From positions 2,604,001 through 2,668,000 of the forward strand of contig NZ_CP151802.1 of assembly GCF_038446665.1 (NCBI RefSeq): 64,000 nucleotides of DNA. The letters are read 5' to 3'. A model generated the notes under the pieces. That model was given only the letters and a program-made list of their open reading frames with translations, did no database searches and was not told the DNA's origin. Position numbers and translations under genes: made by a program. This document shows, piece after piece, positions 34,706 to 44,407 of this stretch. Position 1 is the stretch's first letter, and each line of letters starts with the position of its first letter. This DNA comes from Lysobacter sp. FW306-1B-D06B. GTDB lineage: Bacteria > Pseudomonadota > Gammaproteobacteria > Xanthomonadales > Xanthomonadaceae.

Positions 34706-34725
34706 CCATTGGAACTTCCGTTGCC

Positions 34726-37700
34726 ATGAGCACCAAACGTAACGCTGCTGCCAAACCTGCCGCCAAGGCCGAGCCGGCCAAACGCGCGTCGTCAAAGAGC
34801 ACCTCCACCAAGGCCATTGCGAAGAACGGCACCAAGGACGACAGCGTGTCGCTTGCGCCGATCGTCGAGGCGATGCGCAAGCACCTGCCCAAGGCGCGCC
34901 ACGCCGAGGCCGAAGCGTTCATCAACGCCTTCTACAAGCGCATGAGCAGCGACGAGCTGCCGCAGCACGACGCGCAGGGCTGGGCCGAGCTGGCCGCCGA
35001 TTTCCTCGACTTCGCCCGCGCACGCAAGCCCGGTTCGGCGCTCGTGCGCCTGTTCAACCCGACGATGAAGGGCGAAGGCTGGGAGTCCACCCACACCGTC
35101 GTGCAGATCGCCAACGACGACATGCCGTTCCTGGTCGACTCGGTGACGATGGCGCTGGCCGAGCAGGGCATCGGCGTGCACGTGCTGGGCCACCCGGTGG
35201 TGCTGTTCCAGCGCGACAAGACGGGCAAGATCCTCGCCGTCGGCGAAGGCCAGCCCGAATCGCTGATGCATCTGGAAATCGACCGCCAGCCGGCCGAGGC
35301 GATGCCGAAGATCGCCAAGGCGATCGAAGCGGTGCTGGCCGACGTGCGTGCATCCGTGCGCGACTGGCCGCAGATGCAGGTCAAGATGCGCGAGGTCGCC
35401 GAAGAACTGGCGCAGCGCAACCTGCCCGTGAGCGAGGCCGGCAAGCGCGAGGCGCAGGAGTTCCTGCGCTGGGCGTCCGACAACCACTTCACGTTCCTGG
35501 GCTATCGCGAGTACGAAGTCGTCGAAAAGGGCGGCGCGGAAGTGCTCAGCGCGGTGAAGTCCTCGGGCATGGGCCTGCTGCGTGGTAAGGACGTGGGCAA
35601 GCCGCGCCTGCTGACCTCGCTGGCGGCGCATTACATGCCGCAGTCCGGTTCGGTCGATGCGCTGATCCTGACCAAGACCAACTCGCGCGCGACCGTGCAC
35701 CGTCCGGGCTACATGGACTACATCGGCGTGCTCAGCTTCGACGCCAAGGGCAAGCCGGTGCGCGAGGAGCGCTTCCTCGGCCTGTACACCTCCAGCGCGT
35801 ACAACCGTCGCCCGTGGGACATCCCGCTGGTGCGCCAGCGTCACAACTACGTGATGCAGCAGTCCGGCCTGAAGCCCGACAGCCACAGCGGCAAGGCGCT
35901 GCGCCACATCCTGGAATCGCTGCCACGCGACGAGATGTTCCAGTCCAGCGAAGAGGAACTGCTGCGCACCGCGACCGGCATCCTCGGCCTGCAGGAGCGC
36001 GTGCGCAGCAAGCTGTTCCTGCGCCGCGACCGTTACGGCCGCTTCTTCTCGGTGCTGGTCTACATCCCGCGCGACCGCTTCAACACCGACGTTCGCCTGC
36101 GCATCGAGTCCATGCTCAAGCGCGAGCTGCACGGCGAGCACGTGGATTCCTCCGTCACGCTGGGCGGCGAATCGCCGCTGGCGCAGGTGCACCTGATCGT
36201 ACGTCCGAAGTCCGGCGAGACGATCGAGACCGACAGCGCGAAGATCGAAGCCGAGCTGTCCAAGCTGGTGCGCAACTGGCAGGACGACCTGCGTGAGAGG
36301 CTGGTCGCCCGCCACGGCGAGCAGCGCGGCCTCACGCTCACCAACACCTACGGTCGCGCACTGCCGGCGGGCTACATCGAAGAAGTCAGCGCCGACGTAG
36401 CCGCCGACGACGTCGAGCACCTGGCCGCGCTGAGCGGTCCGGACGACCTGCGCCTGAGCCTCTACCGCGCGCACAACGGCGACGGCGGCCTGCGCTTCAA
36501 GTTCTATCGCCAGAACGACGACATCCCGCTGTCGGACGCGCTGCCGATGATGGAGAACATGGGCCTGCGGGTGATCTCCGAGCACCCGTACCGTCTGCAG
36601 GCGAACGGCCAGACCGTGTTCATCCAGGACTTCGAGGTCGAGACCAACGATCCGAACCTGGACGTGTCCAACCTCGACGAGAACTTCGAGCAGGCCTTCG
36701 CGCAGATCTGGCGCGGCAATGCCGAGAACGACGGCTTCAACCGCCTGATCCTCACCGCCAACCTGTCGTGGCGCCAGGTCGCGATGCTGCGCGGCTACTG
36801 CAAGTACCTGCTGCAGGTCGGCGTGCCGTTCTCGCAGAGCTACGTGGAAGAAACGGTCAACCGTTATCCGCTGCTGGCGCGCCTGCTGGTGGAGCTGTTC
36901 GAAGCCAAGTTCGATCCGGTCACCGGCAACGAGTCCAAGGCCGAGATCAAGGCCGGCATGGAGCAGTTCCGCGCCCAGCTGCAGGCGCTCGCACACGGCG
37001 ACGAAGCCACGCTCGCCACGCTGGAGCCGGCGATCGAAGCCCGCGCCGGCAAGCGCGACGTGCAGGTCGAAGCCACGCGCAATGCGCTCAAGGGTCTGTT
37101 CGACCGCGTCGCCAGCCTGGACGAAGACCGCATCCTGCGCAGCTTCATCGGCGTGATCGATGCGACGCTGCGCACCAGCTACTACATCCAGTACAAGGAC
37201 GGCCTGCGCGCCGACGGCGGCCCGGCCGACTACATCAGCTTCAAGTTCGATTCGTCGAAGGTTCCGGACCTGCCGAAGCCGCGTCCGTATCGCGAGATCT
37301 TCGTCTACGGTCCGCGCGTGGAAGGCGTGCACCTGCGCTTCGGCCCGGTCGCACGCGGTGGCCTGCGCTGGTCCGACCGTCGCGAAGATTTCCGCACCGA
37401 AGTGCTGGGCCTGGTGAAGGCGCAGATGGTCAAGAACACCGTCATCGTGCCGGTCGGTTCGAAGGGCGGCTTCTTCGCCAAGCAGCTGCCGGATCCCACC
37501 GTCGACCGCGACGCGTGGTTCAACGAAGGCGTGGCCTGCTACAAGCGCTTCATCAACGGCCTGCTCGACATCACCGACAACCTGGTGAACGGCAAGGTCG
37601 TGCCGCCGTCGAACGTGGTGCGCCACGACAACGACGACCCGTACCTCGTCGTCGCCGCCGACAAGGGCACTGCCACTTTTTCCGACATCGCCAACGGCAT

Positions 37701-39759
37701 CGCGCGCGCGCACGGCTTCTGGCTGGACGACGCTTTCGCCTCGGGCGGTTCAGTGGGCTACGACCACAAGGGCATGGGCATCACCGCGCGCGGCGCGTGG
37801 GAGTCGGTCAAGCGCCACTTCCGCGCCATGGGCCGCGACAGCCAGAAGGCGGACTTCACCGTCGTCGGCGTGGGCGACATGTCCGGCGACGTGTTCGGCA
37901 ACGGCATGCTGCTGAGCAAGCACATCCGCCTGCTGGCCGCGTTCGACCACCGCCACATCTTCCTGGATCCGAACCCGGATGCCGCGAAGACGTTCAAGGA
38001 ACGCGAGCGCATGTTCAAGCTGCCGCGTTCGAGCTGGGACGACTACGACAAGTCGCTCATCAGCAAGGGCGGCGGCGTGTTCCCGCGCTCGGCCAAGTCG
38101 ATCATGCTGTCGCCGGAAATCAAGACGGCGCTCGGCATCGACGCGTCGATCACCGCGCTCAGCCCGGCGGAACTGCTCAGCGCGATCCTCAAGGCGCCGG
38201 TCGACCTGCTGTGGAACGGCGGCATCGGTACCTACGTGAAGGCGACGAGCGAGACCAACGCCGACGTCGGCGACCGCGCCAACAACGCGCTGCGCGTCAA
38301 CGGTCGCGACCTGCGCTGCAAGGTGGTGGGCGAGGGCGGCAACCTGGGCATGACCCAGCTGGGCCGCATCGAGGCTGCGCAGCACGGCGTGCTGCTCAAC
38401 ACCGACTTCATCGACAACTCCGCCGGCGTGGACACCTCCGACCATGAGGTGAACATCAAGATCCTGCTCAACGGCGAAGTGCAGAAGAAGAAGCTGACGC
38501 TGCCCGAGCGCAACAAGCTGCTCGCGCAGATGACCGACGAAGTCGGCCAGCTGGTGCTCACCGACAATTACCGCCAGAACCAGGCCATCAGCCTGATGGA
38601 GCGGATGAGCGTGCATCGCTTGGGTTCCAAGCAGCACTTCATCCGCACGCTGGAATCGCAGGGCCTGCTGGATCGCCAGATCGAGTTCCTGCCGTCCGAC
38701 GCCGAGATCGCCGAGCGCAAGTCGCGTGGCCAGGGCCTGACGCGTCCGGAGCTGGCGGTGCTGCTGTCGTACAGCAAGATCGTGCTGTTCCAGCAGTTGC
38801 TGGATTCCAACGTGCCGGAAGACCCGTACCTGTCGAAGGAACTGGTGCGCTACTTCCCGCAGCCGCTGCAGGCCAAGTACGCCAAGGCGATGGAAGGCCA
38901 CCGCCTGAAGCGCGAGATCATCGCCACGGCGGTGACCAACTCGATGGTCAACCGCATGGGCGCGACCTTCACCCTGCGCATGACCGAGGACACCGGTCGC
39001 ACGCCGGCCGAAGTCGCCGAGGCCTACACCATCGCCCGCGAGGCGGTGGATGCGCGCGACCTGTGGGCGCAGATCGATGCGCTCGACGGAAAGGTGCCGG
39101 AGTCGGTGCAGGTCGATGCGCTGCAGGTCATCTGGCACCTGCTGCGCTCCATGTCGCGTTGGCTGCTGTCGCGTCCGGGCAAGATGCCGGAGATCACGCA
39201 TGCGATGGCGCGTTACAGCGACGGCCTCAACGCCGTTCGCGCCGCGCTGCCGGGCGTGCTCTCGGGCGTGCGTCGCGATGCATACGACGCGCGCGTGGCC
39301 GAGTGGAAGGGCAAGGGCGTGCCGGCGCAGTTGGCCGAACAGCTCGCCGCGCTGCCGCTGCTGGAGTTCGGCTGCGATGTCGTGGAGATCTCGCTGGCCC
39401 GCAAGCTCTCGCCGCTGGAAGTGGCCAAGGCCTACTTCTCGCTCGGCGCGGCGCTGAGCCTGCCGTGGCTGTACGAGCAGGTGGAGCAGTTGCCGGTCGA
39501 CGGTCGCTGGCAGGCACTGGCCCGCGGTGCACTGCGCGACGAGCTGGCCACGCAGGCGCGCTCGCTGGTCTCGCAGATCCTCGCCGAAGGCGGCAAGAAG
39601 CCGGCGGAGCAGAAGGTCGAAGCCTGGCTCAAGCGCGACGATTCCTCGCTGCGCTTCACGCTGGCGATGTTCGCCGACCTGCACAGCCAGAAGGCGCTGG
39701 ACTACCCGACGCTGTCGGTGGCGGTGCGTCGCCTGGCGCAGGTTGCGTCGGCGGCGTAA
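34726..39759 (+). CDS. gdhB: NAD-dependent glutamate dehydrogenase, 180-kDa class
   Basis: A 1677-residue enzyme of the large NAD-GDH family, which deaminates glutamate to 2-oxoglutarate and is thought to be mainly catabolic. A Lys/Ala-rich, likely disordered N-terminus (residues 1-40) precedes long regulatory domains (FLVDSVTMALAEQGIGVHVL, then ACT-like segments). The central catalytic domain is marked by RGGLRWSDRREDFRTEVLGL and KNTVIVPVGSKGGFFAK, followed by the nucleotide-binding part (VVGVGDMSGDVFGNGML) and a long C-terminal domain. The product feeds the 2-oxoglutarate dehydrogenase encoded by suc. Confidence 0.93.
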   Translation: MSTKRNAAAKPAAKAEPAKRASSKSTSTKAIAKNGTKDDSVSLAPIVEAMRKHLPKARHAEAEAFINAFYKRMSSDELPQHDAQGWAELAADFLDFARARKPGSALVRLFNPTMKGEGWESTHTVVQIANDDMPFLVDSVTMALAEQGIGVHVLGHPVVLFQRDKTGKILAVGEGQPESLMHLEIDRQPAEAMPKIAKAIEAVLADVRASVRDWPQMQVKMREVAEELAQRNLPVSEAGKREAQEFLRWASDNHFTFLGYREYEVVEKGGAEVLSAVKSSGMGLLRGKDVGKPRLLTSLAAHYMPQSGSVDALILTKTNSRATVHRPGYMDYIGVLSFDAKGKPVREERFLGLYTSSAYNRRPWDIPLVRQRHNYVMQQSGLKPDSHSGKALRHILESLPRDEMFQSSEEELLRTATGILGLQERVRSKLFLRRDRYGRFFSVLVYIPRDRFNTDVRLRIESMLKRELHGEHVDSSVTLGGESPLAQVHLIVRPKSGETIETDSAKIEAELSKLVRNWQDDLRERLVARHGEQRGLTLTNTYGRALPAGYIEEVSADVAADDVEHLAALSGPDDLRLSLYRAHNGDGGLRFKFYRQNDDIPLSDALPMMENMGLRVISEHPYRLQANGQTVFIQDFEVETNDPNLDVSNLDENFEQAFAQIWRGNAENDGFNRLILTANLSWRQVAMLRGYCKYLLQVGVPFSQSYVEETVNRYPLLARLLVELFEAKFDPVTGNESKAEIKAGMEQFRAQLQALAHGDEATLATLEPAIEARAGKRDVQVEATRNALKGLFDRVASLDEDRILRSFIGVIDATLRTSYYIQYKDGLRADGGPADYISFKFDSSKVPDLPKPRPYREIFVYGPRVEGVHLRFGPVARGGLRWSDRREDFRTEVLGLVKAQMVKNTVIVPVGSKGGFFAKQLPDPTVDRDAWFNEGVACYKRFINGLLDITDNLVNGKVVPPSNVVRHDNDDPYLVVAADKGTATFSDIANGIARAHGFWLDDAFASGGSVGYDHKGMGITARGAWESVKRHFRAMGRDSQKADFTVVGVGDMSGDVFGNGMLLSKHIRLLAAFDHRHIFLDPNPDAAKTFKERERMFKLPRSSWDDYDKSLISKGGGVFPRSAKSIMLSPEIKTALGIDASITALSPAELLSAILKAPVDLLWNGGIGTYVKATSETNADVGDRANNALRVNGRDLRCKVVGEGGNLGMTQLGRIEAAQHGVLLNTDFIDNSAGVDTSDHEVNIKILLNGEVQKKKLTLPERNKLLAQMTDEVGQLVLTDNYRQNQAISLMERMSVHRLGSKQHFIRTLESQGLLDRQIEFLPSDAEIAERKSRGQGLTRPELAVLLSYSKIVLFQQLLDSNVPEDPYLSKELVRYFPQPLQAKYAKAMEGHRLKREIIATAVTNSMVNRMGATFTLRMTEDTGRTPAEVAEAYTIAREAVDARDLWAQIDALDGKVPESVQVDALQVIWHLLRSMSRWLLSRPGKMPEITHAMARYSDGLNAVRAALPGVLSGVRRDAYDARVAEWKGKGVPAQLAEQLAALPLLEFGCDVVEISLARKLSPLEVAKAYFSLGAALSLPWLYEQVEQLPVDGRWQALARGALRDELATQARSLVSQILAEGGKKPAEQKVEAWLKRDDSSLRFTLAMFADLHSQKALDYPTLSVAVRRLAQVASAA

Positions 39760-39784
39760 ACCGTCGTCGCAGTGGAATGAAGAA

Positions 39785-39812
39785 GCCCGGCCTGGTGCCG
39801 GGTTTTTTCTTT
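39785..39812 (+). terminator. Rho-independent terminator of gdhB
   Basis: The stem CCCGGC/GCCGGG (39786-39791 and 39797-39802) with a CTGGT loop is followed by TTTTTTCTTTT. It lies 26 bases after the gdhB stop. Confidence 0.85.
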
Positions 39813-39836
39813 TGCGTGGATTGAACGCGCGGCGCC

Positions 39837-39966
39837 GGCCCGTCCATCCTTCGACTTCGGCCCTACGCTCAGCACGAACGGTGATGCTCGATCGCTGCCG
39901 CCTGAGCCAACGCGACCGCCCCCGTTCGTGCTGAGCGTAGGGCCGAAGTCGAAGGATGGACGGGCC
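39837..39966. repeat. Perfect 45-base inverted repeat
   Basis: Left arm 39837-39881 and right arm 39922-39966 are exact reverse complements, separated by 40 bases. The core contains CCTTCGACTTCGGCCCTACG and CTCAGCACGAACGG. A looser version occurs at 55503-55611. It lies between the gdhB terminator and NAD kinase. Confidence 0.9.
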
Positions 39967-40037
39967 GCCTGCGTCCCAAGGCAATCCGAACGTCATGCCT
40001 CGTCGGTTATGCTCCCCCCGTCACCCTGGAGCCGCCG

Positions 40038-40811
40038 ATGACATCGACGCCCCGCATCGCTTTCCTCGCCAGCAACGCCGAAGAGGCGCAGCGCGCATTG
40101 CATTCGCTCACCGCGCGCCATGGCCAGCACGCACCCGAAGACGCCGACATCCTCGTACCGCTGGGCGGCGACGGCTTCATGCTCGCCACGCTGCACCGTT
40201 ACGGCGGCCTGGGCAAACCGGTGTACGGCATGAAGCTGGGCACCGTCGGTTTCCTGATGAACCACCACGACGGCGAGGGCCTGCACGCGCGCCTGCATGC
40301 GGCCGAACCGGCCGTGCTGCGCCCGCTGGAGATGGTCGCGCAGACCGAGTCCGGTGCCACCGTCGGCTCACTGGCCTACAACGAAGTCTCGCTGCTGCGA
40401 CAGACCCGCCAGGCCGCGCACCTGCGCATCGACCTCAACGGCGAGACGCGTCTGGACGAGCTGATCTGCGACGGCGTGCTGTTGGCCACGCCGGCCGGCA
40501 GCACCGCCTACAACTTCTCCGCGCACGGGCCGATCCTGCCGCTGGGCGCGAACGTGGTCGCGCTGACGCCGATCGCCGCATTCCGCCCGCGTCGCTGGCG
40601 CGGCGCCGTGCTCAAGGCCGACACCGAAGTGCGCTTCCGCGTGCTCGATCCATACAAGCGCCCCGTCAGCGCCACCGCCGACTCGCACGAAGTGCGCGAC
40701 GTGGTCGAAGTGACCATCCGCGAATCGCACGACCGCACGGTCACGTTGCTGTTCGATCCGGAGCACAACCTGGAAGAGCGGATGCTGGCGGAGCAGTTCA
40801 TCGCTGGGTGA
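40038..40811 (+). CDS. nadK: NAD kinase
   Basis: A 257-residue ATP-NAD kinase that makes NADP. It has the family GGDG motif at 43-46 (D45), the NE pair in [27 protein letters not shown] and the C-terminal strand region. At 257 residues it is on the short side of the family but contains all motifs. Its TGA stop is the first three bases of hairpin element copy C. Confidence 0.93.
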   Translation: MTSTPRIAFLASNAEEAQRALHSLTARHGQHAPEDADILVPLGGDGFMLATLHRYGGLGKPVYGMKLGTVGFLMNHHDGEGLHARLHAAEPAVLRPLEMVAQTESGATVGSLAYNEVSLLRQTRQAAHLRIDLNGETRLDELICDGVLLATPAGSTAYNFSAHGPILPLGANVVALTPIAAFRPRRWRGAVLKADTEVRFRVLDPYKRPVSATADSHEVRDVVEVTIRESHDRTVTLLFDPEHNLEERMLAEQFIAG

Positions 40812-40913
40812 GGCAGGCCGCTTGCGCGGCACTGCCGCGCGGCCTGCCGAACGCCCGGCCATGGATGGCCGGGCCGGGCGTTCCGAAGCCGATTGCGTTG
40901 CGCCATGGATGAC
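40809..40913 (+). repeat. Stop-codon-nested double-hairpin element, copy C
   Basis: It opens TGAGGCAGGCCGC with the nadK stop as its TGA. The first stem is GCAGGCCGC/GCGGCCTGC and the second CCCGGCCAT/ATGGCCGGG. It ends near GCGCCATGGATG. It matches copy A at nearly every position up to GGGCCGGGCG. Confidence 0.85.
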
Positions 40914-40992
40914 ATGTCGACGCCTGCTGACGTAGCGCTTGCAAACGTTGACGTGTCACAGCTTCGCGATTCCCTTCATGCCTTTCCATCCC

Positions 40993-41222
40993 GTCATTCC
41001 CGCGAAGGCGGGAATCCAGCTACTTCCACGCTTTCACCCAAGCACAGCAGACGCGCTCCCTTGCCCGTCATTCCCGCGAACGCGGGAATCCAGGGACGTT
41101 TCACGCTTTCACCAGTGGTTTGTCAGCGGCACAGCAACAGCAAATGGATTCCAGCTTCCGCTGGAATGACGCGATAGACGCGGAGCGCGTGATGGCCTGG
41201 ATCCCGGCCTTCGCCGGGATGG
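40993..41222. repeat. Cluster of four REP-like palindromes
   Basis: Units at 40993-41020 and 41067-41094 read GTCATTCCCGCGAA on the plus strand. Units at 41146-41170 and 41196-41222 are in reverse orientation. This cluster plus element C fills the gap between nadK and the DUF1254 gene; I see no gene in it. Confidence 0.85.
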
Positions 41223-41262
41223 CGAATCGTGCGAGGCGATCGCATGCCCGCCTACGACGCCA

Positions 41263-42723
41263 TCACCCTTGCGCACCCGCTCCACCCCGCACCCGCTCCA
41301 CCTTCGGCGCCGACCACTCGTACTCCAGCATCGCCTTTTGCGGCCAATAGCTGCGCAGCACCAGCATGAAGGGGCCGTCCGGGACGGGCAGCCAGTTGGA
41401 TTCCAGCGCGGGCCCCGGCGAGTCCTTCTGCAGGTGGATCGTGATGCCGCCGTCGGCGTCGGTCTTCAGGTCTTGCAGCATCGTCGAGCCGATGAGGTAG
41501 CGCTCCTTCGGATTGCGCACCAGCAACTGCTGCGGCAGCGTGTACGCGGTGACTGACCAGAACGCGTTCACCGGCGGCAGCTGGCCCTTGGCGAAACGCA
41601 GCACGTAACGGTTGCGGCTGCCGTCGAGGAGCTCATCGTTGCTGTCCATCTCGTACCGGCGGTAGATCGCCTCGGCGCGCGAGTTGCCGCCGATGCCCAC
41701 CTGCGCGGCGGTGGCGCGGGCGATGTAGTCGTTGTTCAACGCCTCGCGCGTGCCGAACATCTGGTCGGCGCGGCCCGTCGCCGCGGCGCGGCGCGAGTCG
41801 ATCTGTTTCTGCCCGTCGGCCATGCCGTCGGCCAGCGCCTGACGCACGGCGGGCGCCAGCGCCGCAATATCGATCGTGCCGCCCGGCACGACACCGATCC
41901 GCGCGAAGCCATCGCGCAGATGCTGCTCGGACGGATGCACCGGCGCGAACTGCAGCAGGAAGGCGAGTTGGTTGAAGAACTCCGGCGAGGTCCGCGTCTC
42001 CTGCGGCGACAACGGCGCGATCCACTGGATCTTCGGCGGCGGTTGCGGCGTCGTCGTCGCGGTGAAGGCCGACAGCGTCCGCAACTGGTAACCGGCCTGG
42101 ATTCTGCGCACGTTCGCCATGTCGTCCGCGCCGAACAACTGCGTGCGCCCGCCGATCATCACCAGCTGCGTCTCGGAGCGGATCACCTTGTCGATGCCCG
42201 GCGGCGGCTGGCCCTCCCAGTCCGGGCCGGCGATCAGGAAGTGGCCGCCGCCGCTGCCCGTGGCGCGACTGCCGATGTAATCGAAGTTGAACGTGTACAG
42301 GTCGATGAGCTGGAACACGAAGTAGCGCTTCGGGTCCATCTGCGGAACGCTCAACACCACCGGTTCGCGGCGCAGGTCCAGGTTGGCCAGCGTGTAGGGC
42401 GTGTCGGCGTTGGGCGTGACGATGGCGGTGTCGTCCGGCGTGAACACGCGATCGAAGCTCAGCAGCGTGTTGAACGGCCCGCGATACAGCGGGTTCGCCT
42501 TGTCGATGCTGTAGGCGTGGATGATCCGGTACATCTCGACCATCGGATACCCGTAGACGTAGGCATCGCGCGCGATCTTGCGCGCTTCCTCCGGCGTGGC
42601 GGTGACGGCGGTGCCCGATGCGGGCGCGGGATCGGGCGCATCGCGCCGGCAACCCGGCAGCAGGAACGCGGGGAGCAGCAGCGCACCCAGGAGCACCGCG
42701 TTCTGGATCGGCCTGGCGGACAT
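41263..42723 (-). CDS. DUF1254/DUF1214 lipoprotein
   Basis: A 486-residue exported protein with an N-terminal signal ending LLPGC (probable lipidated C25). It then has the DUF1254 domain (ARDAYVYGYPMVEMYRIIH, PNADTPYTLANLDL) and the DUF1214 domain at the C-terminus (FWSVTAYTLPQQLLVRNP, NWLPVPDGPFMLVLRSYWP). The family is widespread and its biochemical role unknown. A strong AGGAGG stands before the ATG at 42723. Confidence 0.88.
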   Translation of the reverse strand: MSARPIQNAVLLGALLLPAFLLPGCRRDAPDPAPASGTAVTATPEEARKIARDAYVYGYPMVEMYRIIHAYSIDKANPLYRGPFNTLLSFDRVFTPDDTAIVTPNADTPYTLANLDLRREPVVLSVPQMDPKRYFVFQLIDLYTFNFDYIGSRATGSGGGHFLIAGPDWEGQPPPGIDKVIRSETQLVMIGGRTQLFGADDMANVRRIQAGYQLRTLSAFTATTTPQPPPKIQWIAPLSPQETRTSPEFFNQLAFLLQFAPVHPSEQHLRDGFARIGVVPGGTIDIAALAPAVRQALADGMADGQKQIDSRRAAATGRADQMFGTREALNNDYIARATAAQVGIGGNSRAEAIYRRYEMDSNDELLDGSRNRYVLRFAKGQLPPVNAFWSVTAYTLPQQLLVRNPKERYLIGSTMLQDLKTDADGGITIHLQKDSPGPALESNWLPVPDGPFMLVLRSYWPQKAMLEYEWSAPKVERVRGGAGAQG

Positions 42724-42880
42724 GGTGTCCTCCTTGCGGTTCGACTGGCACAAGCCGGCGGCCCCGCGCCGGACCGCGTCGCGTGACCCGTTGCCGCGGA
42801 CACTACTCCCCCGGATGCAAGGGATGCATCAAGGCGGACCTGGCCCGGTCCGCGGTGGCGGCTTGGGGCACAATAGGCCC

Positions 42881-43786
42881 ATGCCCGACCGTGATGCCGA
42901 TCCGTTGATCGTCGCGATTTCCTCGCGAACCCTGTTCGACATGGAAGAAAGCCACGCGCTGTTCGAGCGCGAGGGCATCGATTCCTACGCGCAATTCCAG
43001 CGTGCCCACGAGGACGACCTGCTCGCGCCCGGCATCGCCTTCCCGCTGGTGCGCAAGCTGCTTGCGCTCAACGAGGGCGCGCCGCCGGACGCGCCGCGCG
43101 TGGAGGTCATCCTGATCTCGCGCAACTCCGCCGACAGCGGCCTGCGCATCTTCAATTCGATCGCCCACCACGGGCTGGCGATCAAGCGTGCGGCCTTCAG
43201 CAACGGCGCACCGCCGTATCCGTACATCCGTCCGTTCGGCGCCGACCTGTTCCTCTCGGCCAACGCCGAGGACGTGCGCAGCGCGCTGGCCGCCGGCGTC
43301 GCCGCGGCGACGTTGTTGCCGGCGAAGGCACCACAAAAGCGCCACGACCAGCTGCGCATCGCCTTCGACGGCGACGCGGTGATCTTCGACGACGAAGGCG
43401 AGCGCGTCTCGCGCGAAGGCGGCCTGGCGGCCTTCACCGAACACGAGCGCAGCCACGCCGGGCAGGCGCTGTCGGGCGGGCCGTTCCGCGGTTTCCTCGA
43501 CGCGCTGCACCGCTTGCAGCAGGCCTTCCCGACCGGGCAGGGCTCGCCGATCCGCACCGCGCTGGTCACCGCGCGCTCGATCCCCGCGCACGAACGCGTG
43601 ATCCGCACGCTGCGCCAGTGGGACATCCGCCTGGACGAGGCGCTGTTCCTCGGTGGCCGCGCGAAGGGGCCGTTCCTGGACGCCTTCGGCGCGGACATCT
43701 TCTTCGACGATTCCGAGCACAACATCCTGTCGGCGCGCGACCACGTCGCCGCCGGGCACGTGCCGCACGGGATCGCCAACCGCTAG
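42881..43786 (+). CDS. Cytosolic-type 5'-nucleotidase
   Basis: A 301-residue protein of the NT5C1-like 5'-nucleotidase family (PF06189). It shows IVAISSRTLFDMEESHALFE at the start, LISRNSADSGLRIFNS in the middle, the HAD-like IAFDGDAVIFDDEGE and the late FGADIFFDDSEHNI. It dephosphorylates nucleoside 5'-monophosphates such as AMP. The TAG stop is shared with the convergent CHRD gene through a CTAG. Confidence 0.88.
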   Translation: MPDRDADPLIVAISSRTLFDMEESHALFEREGIDSYAQFQRAHEDDLLAPGIAFPLVRKLLALNEGAPPDAPRVEVILISRNSADSGLRIFNSIAHHGLAIKRAAFSNGAPPYPYIRPFGADLFLSANAEDVRSALAAGVAAATLLPAKAPQKRHDQLRIAFDGDAVIFDDEGERVSREGGLAAFTEHERSHAGQALSGGPFRGFLDALHRLQQAFPTGQGSPIRTALVTARSIPAHERVIRTLRQWDIRLDEALFLGGRAKGPFLDAFGADIFFDDSEHNILSARDHVAAGHVPHGIANR

Positions 43787-44298
43787 TCGTCGCCGAGCTG
43801 GCTGCGGATCTCGCCGCCCGGATAGAGCGTGCTGTGCACGTTGGCGTAGGCATAGCCTTCGCGTAGCGCGCGTACCACTTCGTCCAGTTCGCCGGCGGCC
43901 ACGCCCTGGCCGTTCGGACCGATGACATCGGAGGCGACGATCACGCCGGTGATGCGCCCCGGTGTCGCGGGGCAGGCCTGCGTGCCGACCGGGCCGTTGC
44001 CGAGGTTGGTGCACAGGAACGCGGCGATGCCGCCGTTCACGCCCTTCTGGCCGATGTGGATGTGCGCCTGGGTGACGGTGCCTTCCAGGTCGGCGTAGGC
44101 CAGCTCGTAGTGGATCGCGCCGCCGCCGGGTGCGATGCGGGCGCGGAAGCTGCCGCGGCCGTCGGTGGACAGGGCCGGGACTTCTTCGCTGCCTTCCAGG
44201 ACGGCGCGGATCTGACGGTTTTCGGCGCGGGCATCGGACGCGGGGAATGCGGCCGCCGACAAGAGCACGGCCACTCCGAGCAGTGCGGTGCGGATCAT
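43783..44298 (-). CDS. Exported CHRD-domain protein
   Basis: A 171-residue protein: signal peptide (residues 1-26) and one CHRD domain (RAVLEGSEEVPALSTDGRGS, AHIHIGQKGVNGGIAAFLC, YAYANVHSTLYPGGEIRSQL). CHRD domains are exported beta folds of unknown role in bacteria. I prefer ATG 44298 because AGGTGA is well spaced before it; a GTG at 44307 would add three residues. The stop overlaps the convergent 5'-nucleotidase stop. Confidence 0.85.
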   Translation of the reverse strand: MIRTALLGVAVLLSAAAFPASDARAENRQIRAVLEGSEEVPALSTDGRGSFRARIAPGGGAIHYELAYADLEGTVTQAHIHIGQKGVNGGIAAFLCTNLGNGPVGTQACPATPGRITGVIVASDVIGPNGQGVAAGELDEVVRALREGYAYANVHSTLYPGGEIRSQLGDD

Positions 44299-44407
44299 GA
44301 CGTTCACCTGCGGAACGCGGCGCGGATCACGCCGAGCGGACGGTGGTCCCGGCGCGGTTATCGGACGGTGAAATCCGGCCCTGGCGCCGCGCCCGGGCGA
44401 CGGGCGG

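Noticed and set aside
34792..37713. 973-codon frame antisense to gdhB
   Set aside because: Mirror of gdhB codon pattern; no family features.
40993..41222. Possible CRISPR array
   Set aside because: Units are palindromic, in both orientations and irregularly spaced; there is no leader or cas gene. They are REP-like.
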